Source of the DNA: Xylanimonas ulmi
Lineage (GTDB): Bacteria; Actinomycetota; Actinomycetes; Actinomycetales; Cellulomonadaceae
NCBI RefSeq assembly: GCF_004216535.1
Contig: NZ_SGWX01000001.1
Coordinates: 1,860,001-1,924,000, forward strand
Direction of reading: 5' to 3'
DNA length: 64,000 bases
Shown: positions 11,602 to 19,916 of the stretch, piece by piece
Numbering within the stretch: the stretch's first letter is position 1
Layout: the number at the start of each line of letters is the position of its first letter
Notes under the pieces: model-generated
Database searches by the model: none
Seen by the model: only the letters and a program-made list of their open reading frames with translations
What the model was told of the DNA's origin: nothing
Position numbers and translations under genes: made by a program

Positions 11602-12387
11602 TCACACCCCGGTCTTGACCGTCTTCCAGTTGTTGGCCTGCGCGCGCGGGCGGATGACCAGCTCGTCGACGCTCACGTACGCGGGCCGCGACAGCGTCCA
11701 GGCGATCGCGTCGGCGATGTCGTCGGCGACCAGCGGCTGGTAGCCCTCGTACACCGCGGCCGCGCGCGCTGCGTCCCCGTCGAACCGCACGAGCGAGAAC
11801 TCCTCGGTGGCCACGGCGCCGGGAGCGATCTGGACCACGCGCAGCGGCTCGCCGGCCAGCTCCCAGCGCAGCGTGGTGGCGAACACGCGCTCGGCGTGCT
11901 TGGCGGCGGTGTACCCGGCGCCGCCCTCGTAGGTGGCGTACGCGGCGGTCGAGGTCACCACGACGACGTCGGAGCCGCCCGTGACGGCGGCCGACGCGCG
12001 CAGCAGCGGCAGCACGGCGCGCGTGACGCGCAGGGCGCCCAGCACGTTGACGTCGTACATGTGCCGCCACTGGTCCAGGTCGGCGTCCTCGACGCGGTCG
12101 AGCCCGAGGGCGCCGCCCGCGTTGTTGACGACGGCGTCGAGCCCACCCGTCGCCTCCAGGTGCGCGGCCAGCGCGGCGACGGCGTCGTCATCGGTGACGT
12201 CGAGCGCGTACGCCTCGACGCCCTCACCGAGCGCCGCGAGCCGGTCGGCGCGCCGCGCGGCGGCGACGACCGACCAGCCGTCGGCAGCCAGCCGCTGCGC
12301 CGTCGCGGCGCCGATCCCGGAGGAGGCCCCGGTCACCAGGACGCGGCGGGCGGCGGGGGCGGCGGACTCAGGCGCGGTGGAGCTCAT
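11602..12387 (-). CDS. Short-chain dehydrogenase/reductase (SDR)
   Basis: This is a 261-residue classical SDR, likely a cytosolic NAD(P)-dependent oxidoreductase of unknown substrate. The cofactor motif VLVTGASSGIGAATA lies near residues 17-31, followed by VNNAGGALG, the catalytic Ser region TSTAAYATYEGG and YTAAKHA (YxxxK). The Arg-rich AARRADR after the second beta strand suggests a preference for NADP. It resembles the YdfG group of 3-hydroxy acid and serine dehydrogenases. TAGCAT lies 6 nt before the ATG, a leaderless arrangement. The T-box of ileS begins just beyond its stop. Confidence 0.88.
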   Translation of the reverse strand: MSSTAPESAAPAARRVLVTGASSGIGAATAQRLAADGWSVVAAARRADRLAALGEGVEAYALDVTDDDAVAALAAHLEATGGLDAVVNNAGGALGLDRVEDADLDQWRHMYDVNVLGALRVTRAVLPLLRASAAVTGGSDVVVVTSTAAYATYEGGAGYTAAKHAERVFATTLRWELAGEPLRVVQIAPGAVATEEFSLVRFDGDAARAAAVYEGYQPLVADDIADAIAWTLSRPAYVSVDELVIRPRAQANNWKTVKTGV

Positions 12388-12393
12388 GAGCGC

Positions 12394-12399
12394 ATGCTA
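12394..12399 (-). promoter_or_regulatory. Putative leaderless -10 element of the SDR gene
   Basis: TAGCAT on the minus strand fits TANNNT and ends 6 nt before the ATG. There is no Shine-Dalgarno sequence in the same interval. Confidence 0.5.
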
Positions 12400-12408
12400 A
12401 CGACGCGC

Positions 12409-12870
12409 CTACAGGTCGGGCAGCGTCGTCTTGCGCAGCGTGCCGACCATGAACGTGCCGACGCCGAGCAGACGGGTCGCGGCCGCGGCCTTGACGCCCA
12501 CGCGCGCGGCCTCGTCCGCGTCGACCACGTGCGGCTCGGCGACCGAGTACGTGACGCCCTTGCGCGTCAGGTCGAAGCGGCCCGCGGCCAGCACGTTCTG
12601 CGCCCAGTCGGTGTCCTGGCCCCACGGCATCGGGATCGCGACGAGGATGTCACGCGTGCCCTTGGTCTCGACCGGCAGGCCGGGCGCCGCGGTCACCGAC
12701 AGGTCGAGGGGCTCGCGCGCGGCGAACGCGACCACCGGCGTGGTGAACGTGCGCTGGGAGACTCGACCGACATGCGTGATCGTGGCCCACGGGGGCACCC
12801 GCTTCGCGAACTTCACCATCTGCGGGTTCACGAGCTTGATCAGCGGGGCGATGCGGGGGTTGACGGCCAT
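12409..12870 (-). CDS. DUF385/DDN-type F420-dependent oxidoreductase family protein
   Basis: This 153-residue protein belongs to the nitroreductase-family deazaflavin-dependent (DUF385) group, whose characterised members reduce quinones or nitro compounds with F420H2. The split-barrel pattern is visible: ATITHVGRVSQRTFTTPVVAF, then DILVAIPMPWGQDTDWAQNVLAAGR, where the WAQN/WVRN segment is characteristic. I chose the ATG giving MAVNPRIAPLIK. The sequence before it is upstream noise. CAGAGT 6 nt ahead may be a leaderless -10 element. The two F420 genes at 17.3-19.1 kb suggest the cofactor is made in this organism. The substrate is unknown. Confidence 0.8.
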   Translation of the reverse strand: MAVNPRIAPLIKLVNPQMVKFAKRVPPWATITHVGRVSQRTFTTPVVAFAAREPLDLSVTAAPGLPVETKGTRDILVAIPMPWGQDTDWAQNVLAAGRFDLTRKGVTYSVAEPHVVDADEAARVGVKAAAATRLLGVGTFMVGTLRKTTLPDL

Positions 12871-12947
12871 GCCCCCACTCTGCCCGCACCCACCCACGCA
12901 CGCACGCCGACAAGTCGCTGATCAGCGCGTGCGCGTCGCGTGCGGGC

Positions 12948-13637
12948 TTATCCCAGGGCGGCGTGCGCGGCGTCGAAGAGCGTCCCGGCGCCGTCGGCCG
13001 ACGGGTCCCACTGCTCGCCGTCGATCACGATCCACGGCACGTGCCGCACTTGGAGCTGCGAGGCGGCGTTGGAGAAGGCGAGCACCTGGGCACGCAGGTC
13101 GGAGTCGGTGATCGCGGCGACGGCGTCGGTCTCGACGCCCACCGAGGCGGCGACGTCGGCCAGCTCGGCGTCGGTCAGGCGCGGCCCGTCGGCCTGCACC
13201 TGCATGATCGCCTCCAGCGCGTCCCAGAAGTGCTCAGGGCTCTCCTGCGCGACGTGCAGCAGCAGCGCGGCCGACCGAGTCGAGAACTCGGTCCCGGCGG
13301 AGTGCCGGTCCAGCCACGCGACGGGGCGCCAGCGCACGTCGAACCGGTCGTCGCCCGCGAGGTCGAGCAGCGCCTGGGAGTTCTCGGCCTCGAACTCCTT
13401 GCAGAAAGGGCACAGGAAGTCGGAGAAGACCTCGACGACGACCTGCGCGTCGTCGGACGGCGCCACGGCGGCGCCGTCGCCGTCGACCGTGATGCCGATG
13501 GCCGGGTCGAGGGCAGCGTGGGTCGCGGACGTCCCCGCGGGGTCCTGGGGCTCCCCGTCGTCGGCGGAGCATGCGGACAGGGCGAGCACGGCTGTCAGTC
13601 CGACGAACGCGGCGAGCCTCTTGACGATCGGGCGCAC
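12948..13637 (-). CDS. DsbA-like thiol-disulfide oxidoreductase lipoprotein
   Basis: This 229-residue exported lipoprotein has a thioredoxin/DsbA fold. A short basic N-terminus leads to a hydrophobic stretch and lipobox LSAC (Cys23). A disordered acidic linker follows, then VVVEVFSDFLCPFCKEF with the redox pair Cys76-Cys79. A helical insert is followed by VRHVPWIVIDG, which carries the cis-proline. It should act outside the membrane on exported proteins and resembles the actinobacterial thioredoxin-domain DsbA group. The GTG start is set by a perfect AGGAGGT 4-5 nt upstream. The longer open frame has no homology. Confidence 0.9.
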   Translation of the reverse strand: MRPIVKRLAAFVGLTAVLALSACSADDGEPQDPAGTSATHAALDPAIGITVDGDGAAVAPSDDAQVVVEVFSDFLCPFCKEFEAENSQALLDLAGDDRFDVRWRPVAWLDRHSAGTEFSTRSAALLLHVAQESPEHFWDALEAIMQVQADGPRLTDAELADVAASVGVETDAVAAITDSDLRAQVLAFSNAASQLQVRHVPWIVIDGEQWDPSADGAGTLFDAAHAALG

Positions 13638-13774
13638 AGTACCTCCTGGTCTCGGTCCCCCTCGGCGAGGATCCACATCTACCGTGCGTGACGCGCCGCC
13701 GCACGTCACGGCCTGTGACGGCCCAGGCACCCCGGACAGGCGCGCTTCGCCGCCCGGCGCCCGCGCGGCGGGGC

Positions 13775-13780
13775 CACAAT
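13775..13780 (+). promoter_or_regulatory. Putative leaderless -10 element of the HhH-GPD gene
   Basis: CACAAT ends 6 nt before the ATG. It departs from TANNNT at the first base but matches the spacing seen at many starts in this window. Confidence 0.35.
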
Positions 13781-13786
13781 GGCGAG

Positions 13787-14377
13787 ATGACCGCGCTCTG
13801 GCTCACCGGTGACGCCGCGACCGACCGGCTCCTGACCGACGACCCGTTCGCGCTCCTGGTCGGGATGCTGCTGGACCAGCAGTACCCGATGGAGCACGCG
13901 TTCGCGGGGCCGCGCAAGATCCTCGACCGCCTCGGCACGCTCGACCCGCACGCCGTCGCGGACGCCGACCCGGACGCGTTCGTCGCGCTCGCCACCACCG
14001 CCCCGGCCATCCACCGCTACGGCCGCTCGATGGCGAGGCGGGTGCAGGCCCTCGCCCGCGCCGTCGTCGACGCCTACGACGGTGATGTGACGCGCCTGTG
14101 GACCGACCCAGGCGCCAGCGGTGAGGCGCCCACGGGCGCCGAGGTGGTCGCGCGCCTGCACGCGCTGCCCGGGTTCGGCGACCAGAAGGCGCGCATCTTC
14201 CTCGCGCTGCTGGGCAAGCAGCGCGGCGTGCGCCCCGCGGGCTGGCGTGAGGCCGCGGGGCACTACGGCGACGAGGGCTCGTTCCGCTCGATCGCCGACG
14301 TCACGAGCGCCGAGTCGCTGGCCCAGGTGCGCGCGTTCAAACGGGCGGCGAAGGCCGCCGCCAAAGCGGCGCGCTGA
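13787..14377 (+). CDS. HhH-GPD-type base-excision repair family protein
   Basis: This 196-residue protein resembles the small actinobacterial HhH-GPD proteins related to DNA-3-methyladenine glycosylase and endonuclease III. The segments FALLVGMLLDQQYPMEHAF and LHALPGFGDQKARIFLALLGK are visible; the latter is a helix-hairpin-helix of the form LPGxGxxKA. I cannot identify the catalytic Asp with certainty, and there is no iron-sulphur Cys cluster, so activity is unproven. It starts at the ATG of MTALWLTG, divergent from the DsbA-like gene, and is followed 22 bp later by the ECM4-type gene on the same strand. Confidence 0.82.
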   Translation: MTALWLTGDAATDRLLTDDPFALLVGMLLDQQYPMEHAFAGPRKILDRLGTLDPHAVADADPDAFVALATTAPAIHRYGRSMARRVQALARAVVDAYDGDVTRLWTDPGASGEAPTGAEVVARLHALPGFGDQKARIFLALLGKQRGVRPAGWREAAGHYGDEGSFRSIADVTSAESLAQVRAFKRAAKAAAKAAR

Positions 14378-14386
14378 CGCCGCGTC

Positions 14387-14392
14387 TACGCT
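14387..14392 (+). promoter_or_regulatory. Putative leaderless -10 element of the ECM4-type gene
   Basis: TACGCT fits TANNNT and ends 7 nt before the GTG start, inside the 22-bp gap after the HhH-GPD gene. Confidence 0.5.
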
Positions 14393-14399
14393 CGGGCCC

Positions 14400-15536
14400 G
14401 TGAGCAGCCCGGAGCAGACCGCCCGCCCTGAACCAGCCAGCGCCGCCGAACGGCCCGAGCACGCCGCCGCGGGGACCTACAGCGTCCCGGGTCAGGAGTT
14501 CGTGCGCGACTCGCGCTACCTCACCACCCGCATCACCCGCGGCGGCGGGGCGCCCGACGGCGGGCACGACCCGGCGTCCGACACCTACCCCGTCGAGCCG
14601 GGCCGCTACCGCCTGATCGCCGCGCGGGCGTGCCCCTGGGCCAACCGCGCGATCATCGTGCGGCGGCTGCTGGGCCTTGAGGACGTCATCAGCCTGGGCC
14701 TGCCGGGGCCGACGCACGACGCGCGCAGCTGGACGTTCGACCTCGACCCGGGCGGCAGGGACCCGGTGCTCGGAGTCGAGCGCCTCCAGGAGGCCTACTT
14801 CCGCCGCCAGCCCGGCTACCCGCGCGGCATCACGGTGCCCGCGATCGTCGACACGCGCGACGGCGCGGTCGCGACCAACGACTTCGCGCAGATCACGCTC
14901 GACCTGTCGACCCAGTGGACCGAGCACCACCGCGCGGGCGCCCCTCGCCTCCTGCCCGACGACGCCGCCGCGCGCGCCGAGCTCGACGACCTCATGCGGT
15001 GGGTCTACACCGAGGTCAACAACGGCGTGTACCGCGCGGGCTTCGCGGGCTCTCAGGACGCCTACGCGGCCGCCTACCGGCGCCTGTTCGACGCGCTCGA
15101 CCGGTTGGAGGAGCGTCTGGCCACGCGCCGGTTCCTCCTGGGCGAGCGGATCACCGAGGCCGACGTGCGGCTGTTCACCACACTCGTGCGGTTCGACCCC
15201 GTCTACCACGGGCACTTCAAGTGCAACCGCGCCAAGCTCGTCGAGATGCCGCACCTGTGGGCGTACGCGCGCGACCTGTTCCAGACCCCCGGCTTCGGCG
15301 ACACCGTCGACTTCGAGCAGATCAAGCGGCACTACTACGTGGTGCACCGCGACATCAACCCCTCGGGCGTCGTGCCGCTCGGACCGGAGCTCGACGGCTG
15401 GCTGGAGCCGCACGGCCGCGAACCCCTGGGCGACGATCCGTGGGGCGGCGGGACGCCTCCCGGTCCCCCGCCCGCCGCCGAGCGTGTGGCCGCCGGGCAC
15501 AACCCGCTGGCGCGCGCCGATGTCAGCGGGGCGTGA
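14400..15536 (+). CDS. Glutathionyl/mycothiyl-hydroquinone reductase, ECM4/YqjG (xi-class GST) family
   Basis: Family members reduce thiol-conjugated hydroquinones to hydroquinones. The 378-residue sequence has the xi-class active-site motif ACPWANRAIIVRR with nucleophile Cys78. WTFDLDPGGRDPVLG, PAIVDTRDGAVATND, and the C-terminal-domain pattern ITEADVRLFTTLVRFDPVYHGHFKCN are all typical of ECM4/YqjG. Actinobacteria mostly use mycothiol instead of glutathione, so a mycothiol adduct is the likelier physiological substrate (inference). The GTG start has TACGCT 7 nt upstream. Its last 14 bp overlap the convergent DUF385 gene. Confidence 0.9.
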   Translation: MSSPEQTARPEPASAAERPEHAAAGTYSVPGQEFVRDSRYLTTRITRGGGAPDGGHDPASDTYPVEPGRYRLIAARACPWANRAIIVRRLLGLEDVISLGLPGPTHDARSWTFDLDPGGRDPVLGVERLQEAYFRRQPGYPRGITVPAIVDTRDGAVATNDFAQITLDLSTQWTEHHRAGAPRLLPDDAAARAELDDLMRWVYTEVNNGVYRAGFAGSQDAYAAAYRRLFDALDRLEERLATRRFLLGERITEADVRLFTTLVRFDPVYHGHFKCNRAKLVEMPHLWAYARDLFQTPGFGDTVDFEQIKRHYYVVHRDINPSGVVPLGPELDGWLEPHGREPLGDDPWGGGTPPGPPPAAERVAAGHNPLARADVSGA

Positions 15537-15990
15537 GCCGGAACACCGGCTTGCGCCCGACCAGCGCCGCGAGCTCGGCGTCCGAGGACGTCGCCGAGAC
15601 TCCCGGTGGGAAGAACGCGCCGACCTCCCACGCCCAGCGGCGCAGGTAGTGGCGCAGCACGGGCACGGCCTGGGCCGGATCGGTCACCTCGGTCGCAGCC
15701 CACTCCTGGCGACGGCGGCCCAGGCGGGTGGCCACGGAGCCGTCGGGCAGCGCCCGCACGTTGCGCACCCACTGCGTCACGCCGCGCGGCGCGACGAGGA
15801 ACGTGGCGCCGTCGAGCCGCATGAGGTTGACGACGGTCTCGCGTGGGCGGCCCGAGACGCGTCCGCGCACCTCCAACACACGGCTGCCGAGCAGACTCAC
15901 GCCGTGCCGGGTCAGCCCCAGGGCGACCCGGTTGAACCCCGCGGCGAACCGTGTCGGCGCGACCACCTCGGGCTGATCGTCCATGCTCAT
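15523..15990 (-). CDS. DUF385-family (F420-type) nitroreductase-like protein
   Basis: This second, diverged DUF385 member has 155 residues. The core VLEVRGRVSGRPRETVVNLMRLDGATFLVAPRGVTQWVRNVRAL shows the R-G-R-x-S-G-x-x-R motif and QWVRN that in this family contact the F420 phosphate and deazaflavin. The C-terminal region WAWEVGAFFPPGVS is aromatic-rich. An alternative start two codons in (MDDQPEVV) is possible. It converges on the ECM4-type gene, and their ends overlap. Both may act on quinones, by different cofactors. Substrate and physiological role are not evident. Confidence 0.8.
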   Translation of the reverse strand: MSMDDQPEVVAPTRFAAGFNRVALGLTRHGVSLLGSRVLEVRGRVSGRPRETVVNLMRLDGATFLVAPRGVTQWVRNVRALPDGSVATRLGRRRQEWAATEVTDPAQAVPVLRHYLRRWAWEVGAFFPPGVSATSSDAELAALVGRKPVFRLTPR

Positions 15991-16173
15991 GGCCCCATCC
16001 CCTCACGGCGGCGCCCGCAGTGCAATGGACCTGCCCACGTGGGCCGCAGGACCGCGTGGCAAGGGGCCTGCGACCAGGTGTGGCGGCGCGCGCGATCGTT
16101 GTCAAGAACTGATTCACGGCGCCGCCGAATGCCAGCAATCGATACACCTCGCCGTACGCGCCGACCGCGTCGT

Positions 16174-16179
16174 TACCGT
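16174..16179 (+). promoter_or_regulatory. Putative leaderless -10 element of the Cys-rich small gene
   Basis: TACCGT fits TANNNT and ends 7 nt before the ATG. The same hexamer at the same distance precedes the mscS gene at the right end of the window. Confidence 0.5.
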
Positions 16180-16186
16180 GCCCGCC

Positions 16187-16456
16187 ATGAGACCAGAACG
16201 CTTCGACCCCACCCTGGCGCGGCAGTTCGAGGCGCTCGTGGGCTACCGCCTGGTCCTCGGGTGCTCGTTCGCCGCGCACTCTGACCGTCCGTGCGAGGGT
16301 GAGGTGTCCGTGCGCGCGGTGACGTCCTGCTGCGGACGCACCGTGTTCGGCTGCCCCGGCCACCACCGGCAGGCGCTCGCGCGCCAGGCCGCCGGTCGGG
16401 ATGTCGACCCCGTGTGCGGGCGCGGCAACAACGCCCCGGCCTGGTTCCCGGTCTGA
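16187..16456 (+). CDS. Small cysteine-rich hypothetical protein
   Basis: This predicted 89-residue soluble protein is one I do not recognise. It contains six cysteines and several histidines, in the segments LGCSFAAHSDRPCEGE, SCCGRTVFGCPGHHRQ and VCGRGNN. The spacing suggests metal binding, for example zinc, or disulphides. There is no signal peptide or membrane segment. Codon bias is like its neighbours (GC-rich third positions), and a well-placed TACCGT hexamer supports the ATG. It stands alone between a divergent DUF385 gene and a SIMPL-domain gene. Function is unknown, and I only infer that it is a real gene. Confidence 0.6.
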   Translation: MRPERFDPTLARQFEALVGYRLVLGCSFAAHSDRPCEGEVSVRAVTSCCGRTVFGCPGHHRQALARQAAGRDVDPVCGRGNNAPAWFPV

Positions 16457-16477
16457 CGCGGCGGCCCGGGCGCGCTC

Positions 16478-16520
16478 GGCGCCATGGCTGGCGCTGCGCT
16501 GGGCGCCATGGCTGGCGCTG
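16478..16520. repeat. Two direct copies of a 19-bp CCATGG-centred unit
   Basis: GGCGCCATGGCTGGCGCTG occurs at 16478-16496 and again at 16502-16520, in the gap between the Cys-rich gene and the SIMPL gene. Each contains the palindrome CCATGG. No function is apparent. Confidence 0.75.
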
Positions 16521-16590
16521 GCGGCGCCTTGTCGGACCGAAGCCCGCCGCTCGGCGGGCCTGATCCCCTCAGCGGCCCGAAGATGGCCGT

Positions 16591-17274
16591 ATGGTCCGTC
16601 TCGCCGTCCACGGCTCCGCCACGCGCAGCGTCGCGCCAGAGCGCGGAGCCGTCCACCTGTCCGTCAACGTCGTCGGTGACTCCCGCGCCACCGTCATGCA
16701 GGCCGCCCAGCGCGCGCACGCCGCCGTCGTCGCGCTCGCCCGTCGTCATGTCGACGACGGCGCCGCCACCGGGTGGACCGCGCCCGACGTGCAGGCGTGG
16801 GCGTTCACCGACTGGGCGCCGCTGCCCGCCGACCGCGGCGGCGCGCCGGGCCAGCAGGAGCAGATCACGCGCTACCGCGCGGGCGGCGACCTCCATGTCA
16901 CCTTCACGCGACTCGACGCGCTCAGCGACCTCGTGGCCCACGCCGCCCTGCTCGACGACGTCGACGTGCAGCGCGTCGACTGGACGCTGACCGACGCCAC
17001 GCGCGAGGCGCTGGTGCGCGAGGTGCGCGTCGAGGCCGCGCGCGACGCGGTCGCCCGGGGCGCCGACTACGCGGGCGCCCTCGACCTGGGGGCGGTCAGC
17101 CTCGTCGCGCTCTACGAGGCCGGGCTGCACCCCGGGCTCGGCGTCCAGGACGTCGGCCCCTCCCCACGCATCCTCGCCAAGGCCGCCGCGCTGGAGGTGG
17201 GCGGATTCGACCTGCGCCCGCACGACATCGACGTCACGGTCGACCTCACGGCCGAGCTCGACACCGTCCGGTAG
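16591..17274 (+). CDS. SIMPL-domain (DUF541) protein
   Basis: This 227-residue protein has the SIMPL pattern: an N-terminal beta region (VHGSATRSVAPERGAVHLSVNVVGDSRATVMQAA) with alternating strands, then VDWTLTDATREALVREVRVEAARDAVARGADYA, the conserved C-terminal helix where SIMPL proteins read A-x-x-A-x-x-x-A. Family members such as BP26 are often exported, but no signal peptide is visible here, so this one appears cytoplasmic. Actinobacteria have such cytosolic forms. The function of the family is poorly defined. It faces the F420 genes convergently. Confidence 0.82.
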   Translation: MVRLAVHGSATRSVAPERGAVHLSVNVVGDSRATVMQAAQRAHAAVVALARRHVDDGAATGWTAPDVQAWAFTDWAPLPADRGGAPGQQEQITRYRAGGDLHVTFTRLDALSDLVAHAALLDDVDVQRVDWTLTDATREALVREVRVEAARDAVARGADYAGALDLGAVSLVALYEAGLHPGLGVQDVGPSPRILAKAAALEVGGFDLRPHDIDVTVDLTAELDTVR

Positions 17275-17297
17275 CCCGCCTCGGCAGGGTCAGGGGC

Positions 17298-18086
17298 TCA
17301 GGGGCGCGGGGTCAGGCCCGCGACGCCGTCGGCGTGCCCGCGCGCGTACGCCTCGGCCACGCCCTCGCGGAACAGGTCGTCGGGGCCGCCGCGCACCAGG
17401 CGGCGCGCGCCGCCGTCATTCGACCACCCGCTCGGCACGTGGCGTCCGAGGCCGCGCACCACCGCGACGGGGCGGCCTGCGGCCTTCCCGCGCACCAGCT
17501 CCGAGGCGGCCGCGATCTCGTCGACGACGGCGGTGACCGTCACGCTCAGCGGCCGCCCGTGCGCGTCGACGCCGCCGCGCAGGTCGTCGACGACGGCGAC
17601 GCCCGCGGCGCCGATGGCGATGTCGACGAGCCCGTCACGCCAGGCGCGCCCGGCCGTGTCGGTCACGACGACGCCGAGCCGGTCGATCCCGAACCGTGCG
17701 CGCAGCGCCTCGCGCAGCGCGCGGGCCGACGCGTCGGGGTCGACCGGGAGCAGCAGCACCGTCCCCGCCGGGGTGTTCGACGCGTCCACGCCGGCCGCCG
17801 CCATGACCAGGCCCAGCCGGTTCTCGACGATGCGCAGCGGCGCGGCTCCCGGGCGCGCCCGGGTGGCGACGACGCGCACCGTCTCGTCGGTGATGGCCTG
17901 CTCGCGGTCGTCCGCGGCGACCACCCGCCCCTCGGCCTTGGAGACCACCTTGGACGTCACGACGACGACGTCGGCCTCGGTGAGCCCCTCGGCGTCGAGC
18001 AGGTCCCCGACGAGCGTCGCGAGGTCGTCGCCGGGGCGGACCTCGCCCATGCCGTCGGGCGCCCAGACGGTCAGGCGCGCGCTCAC
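17298..18086 (-). CDS. cofE: Coenzyme F420-0:L-glutamate ligase
   Basis: CofE/FbiB-type ligase adds L-glutamates to F420-0 using GTP. The 262-residue protein has [16 protein letters not shown], the acidic metal and GTP loop [28 protein letters not shown], and [18 protein letters not shown]. Length matches stand-alone CofE (about 250), so the C-terminal nitroreductase-like domain of actinobacterial FbiB is missing here; it could be encoded elsewhere. The GTG start overlaps the stop of the FGD-like gene (GTGA), so a cofactor-modifying enzyme is translationally coupled to a cofactor-using dehydrogenase. Confidence 0.92.
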   Translation of the reverse strand: MSARLTVWAPDGMGEVRPGDDLATLVGDLLDAEGLTEADVVVVTSKVVSKAEGRVVAADDREQAITDETVRVVATRARPGAAPLRIVENRLGLVMAAAGVDASNTPAGTVLLLPVDPDASARALREALRARFGIDRLGVVVTDTAGRAWRDGLVDIAIGAAGVAVVDDLRGGVDAHGRPLSVTVTAVVDEIAAASELVRGKAAGRPVAVVRGLGRHVPSGWSNDGGARRLVRGGPDDLFREGVAEAYARGHADGVAGLTPRP

Positions 18087-19087
18087 CGGTGCAGCTTCGG
18101 CAGCACGTCGCGGCCGAAGACCTCGATCCACTCGCGCTGGTTGCGTCCCACGTTGTGCAGGTACACCCGGTCGAAGCCGAGGTCGAGGTACCTCTGGATG
18201 GCCGCGCGGTGTGCGTCGGGGTCGGCGCTGATGACCATGCGGCCCTCGAAGTCCTCCGGGCGCACCAGCTTGGCCATCTGCGCGAAGTCGTGCGGCGAGC
18301 GGATGTCGGCCTTGGGGAACTTCATCCCACCGTTGGGCCACTCGGTCATCGCGTTCGCCAGCGCCTCCTCGTCGGTCGGCGCCCACGACATGTGCACCTG
18401 CAGCACCTTGGGCATCGTCTCGGGGTCGCGGCCCGCCTCGCGGGCGCCCTCGGCGAACTTGCCGAACAGCATCTCGATCTTCTCCAGCGGGGCGCCCACG
18501 GTGATGATGCCGTCGGCGTGCCGGCCGGTGCGCTTGGCGGTGACGGGCCCCGCGGTCGCCACGAGGATCTCGGGCGCGACCGGCGGCATGGTCCACAGCC
18601 GCGTCGACTCAAGCGTGAAGTACTTCCCGGCGTGCTTGACGTCCTTGCCCTCGACGCCCGAGCGGAAGAGCTTGGTGATGATCTCGATGGCCTCGAACAT
18701 GCGGTTGATCCGCTCGGGCGCCTCGGGCCAGTACCCGCCCACGACGTGCTCGTTGAGCGCCTCGCCCGAGCCGAGACCGAGCCAGTGCCGGCCCGGGTAC
18801 ATCGCCGCGAGGGTCGCGCTGGCCTGGGCGACCATGGCCGGGTGCCAGCGGAAGGTGGGGGCGGTCACGCCGGGGCCGAGGTCGCCGCGCGTGCGCTCGC
18901 CCAGCGCGGTCAGCACGTTCCAGACGAACGCGGCCTGCCCCTGTTGCGGCACCCACGGCTGGTAGTGGTCGGCGGCCATGACGCCCGAGAATCCGTGCTG
19001 CTCGGCGTAGGCCGACAGTTCGACGACCTCGGAGGGATGGAACTGCTCGAGCATGGCGGCATACCCGATGGTGAGATCAGAACCCAT
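18083..19087 (-). CDS. F420-dependent LLM-class oxidoreductase, glucose-6-phosphate dehydrogenase-like
   Basis: This 334-residue luciferase-like monooxygenase-fold enzyme resembles the F420-dependent glucose-6-phosphate dehydrogenase family (FGD1 is 336 residues). DHYQPW near residues 40-45, [45 protein letters not shown] and [17 protein letters not shown] match the F420 pocket. I am less sure of the sugar-phosphate residues, so it may be an FGD paralogue with another substrate. It would reduce F420 for the DUF385 proteins in this region, which is inference. A TAGGGT hexamer lies 7 nt before the ATG, indicating a leaderless message. Confidence 0.87.
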   Translation of the reverse strand: MGSDLTIGYAAMLEQFHPSEVVELSAYAEQHGFSGVMAADHYQPWVPQQGQAAFVWNVLTALGERTRGDLGPGVTAPTFRWHPAMVAQASATLAAMYPGRHWLGLGSGEALNEHVVGGYWPEAPERINRMFEAIEIITKLFRSGVEGKDVKHAGKYFTLESTRLWTMPPVAPEILVATAGPVTAKRTGRHADGIITVGAPLEKIEMLFGKFAEGAREAGRDPETMPKVLQVHMSWAPTDEEALANAMTEWPNGGMKFPKADIRSPHDFAQMAKLVRPEDFEGRMVISADPDAHRAAIQRYLDLGFDRVYLHNVGRNQREWIEVFGRDVLPKLHR

Positions 19088-19094
19088 ACCCGCC

Positions 19095-19100
19095 ACCCTA
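19095..19100 (-). promoter_or_regulatory. Putative leaderless -10 element of the FGD-like/cofE operon
   Basis: On the minus strand TAGGGT, identical to a common actinobacterial -10, ends 7 nt before the ATG. Confidence 0.55.
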
Positions 19101-19136
19101 GGACGTCCCGAACACTCCTCCACGCAGGGGCAGGAG

Positions 19137-19916
19137 TCAGTCCAGGGGGTTGAGGATGCGGCGCAGGAACTGGCGGGTGCGCTCCTGGCGCGGGTTGCCG
19201 AACAACTCGTGCGGGGCGCCGCGTTCGAGCACGACGCCGCCGTCGAGGAACAGCACCTCGTCGGCCACGGCGCGGGCGAACGAGAGCTCGTGGGTCACCA
19301 CGACCATCGTCCAGCCCTCCTCGGCGAGCTCCTTCATGACCCCCAGGACCTCGCCCACCAGCTCGGGGTCGAGGGCCGAGGTGGGCTCGTCGAACAGCAG
19401 CAGGTCGGGGCCGAGCGCCAGCGCGCGCACGATGCCGACGCGCTGCTGCTGCCCGCCCGACAGCTGGCGCGGGTAGGCGTCGCGCTTGTCGGCCAGCCCG
19501 ACGCGGTCGAGCAGCGCGAGCGCGCGCTCGCGGGCCTGCGCGCGCGGCACGCGGCGCACCTGCACGGGCCCCTCGACCACGTTCTGCAGCACGGTCATGT
19601 GCGGGAACAGGTTGTGGTGCTGGAACACCATCGCCGAGCGGTCCCGCAGCGCGAGCCGCTGCGCCTTGGGCACGGGGCGCGCGAAGTCGATCCTCGGCCC
19701 GCCGTCGAGCTCGAGCGTTCCGGCCGACGGCGTCTCCAGCCCGTTGAGGGAGCGCAGCAGCGTCGTCTTGCCGGAGCCGGAGGGGCCGATGAGCGCGACG
19801 ACCTGCCCGCGGCGCACCTCCAGGTCGACGCCGCGCAGCACCTCGTGGTCGCCGAACGCCTTGCGCACGCCGCGGGCGCGCAGCAGCGGACCGCCGGACG
19901 GGGATGCCTCAGACAT
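19137..19916 (-). CDS. Polar amino-acid (cystine-type) ABC transporter ATPase
   Basis: The 259-residue ATPase has Walker A (GPSGSGKTT, about 44-52), a polar amino-acid-type Q-loop ([19 protein letters not shown]), the signature [17 protein letters not shown], Walker [21 protein letters not shown] and the switch His in VTHELSFA. It belongs to the GlnQ/TcyC group. Its start overlaps the permease stop by 8 bp. With the permease and binding protein it completes a three-gene importer transcribed in the order binding protein, permease, ATPase. Confidence 0.93.
   Translation of the reverse strand: MSEASPSGGPLLRARGVRKAFGDHEVLRGVDLEVRRGQVVALIGPSGSGKTTLLRSLNGLETPSAGTLELDGGPRIDFARPVPKAQRLALRDRSAMVFQHHNLFPHMTVLQNVVEGPVQVRRVPRAQARERALALLDRVGLADKRDAYPRQLSGGQQQRVGIVRALALGPDLLLFDEPTSALDPELVGEVLGVMKELAEEGWTMVVVTHELSFARAVADEVLFLDGGVVLERGAPHELFGNPRQERTRQFLRRILNPLD

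Noticed and set aside
12871-12947. GCCCGCAC and GTGCGGGC arms considered as a terminator of the DsbA-like gene
   Set aside because: The 8-bp arms are more than 45 nt apart and the inner pairing is irregular, so I do not list it as a terminator.
15990-16173. Possible extra small gene between the second DUF385 gene and the Cys-rich ORF
   Set aside because: The stretch is slightly AT-richer, but no frame has a start, a ribosome binding site and a sensible composition.
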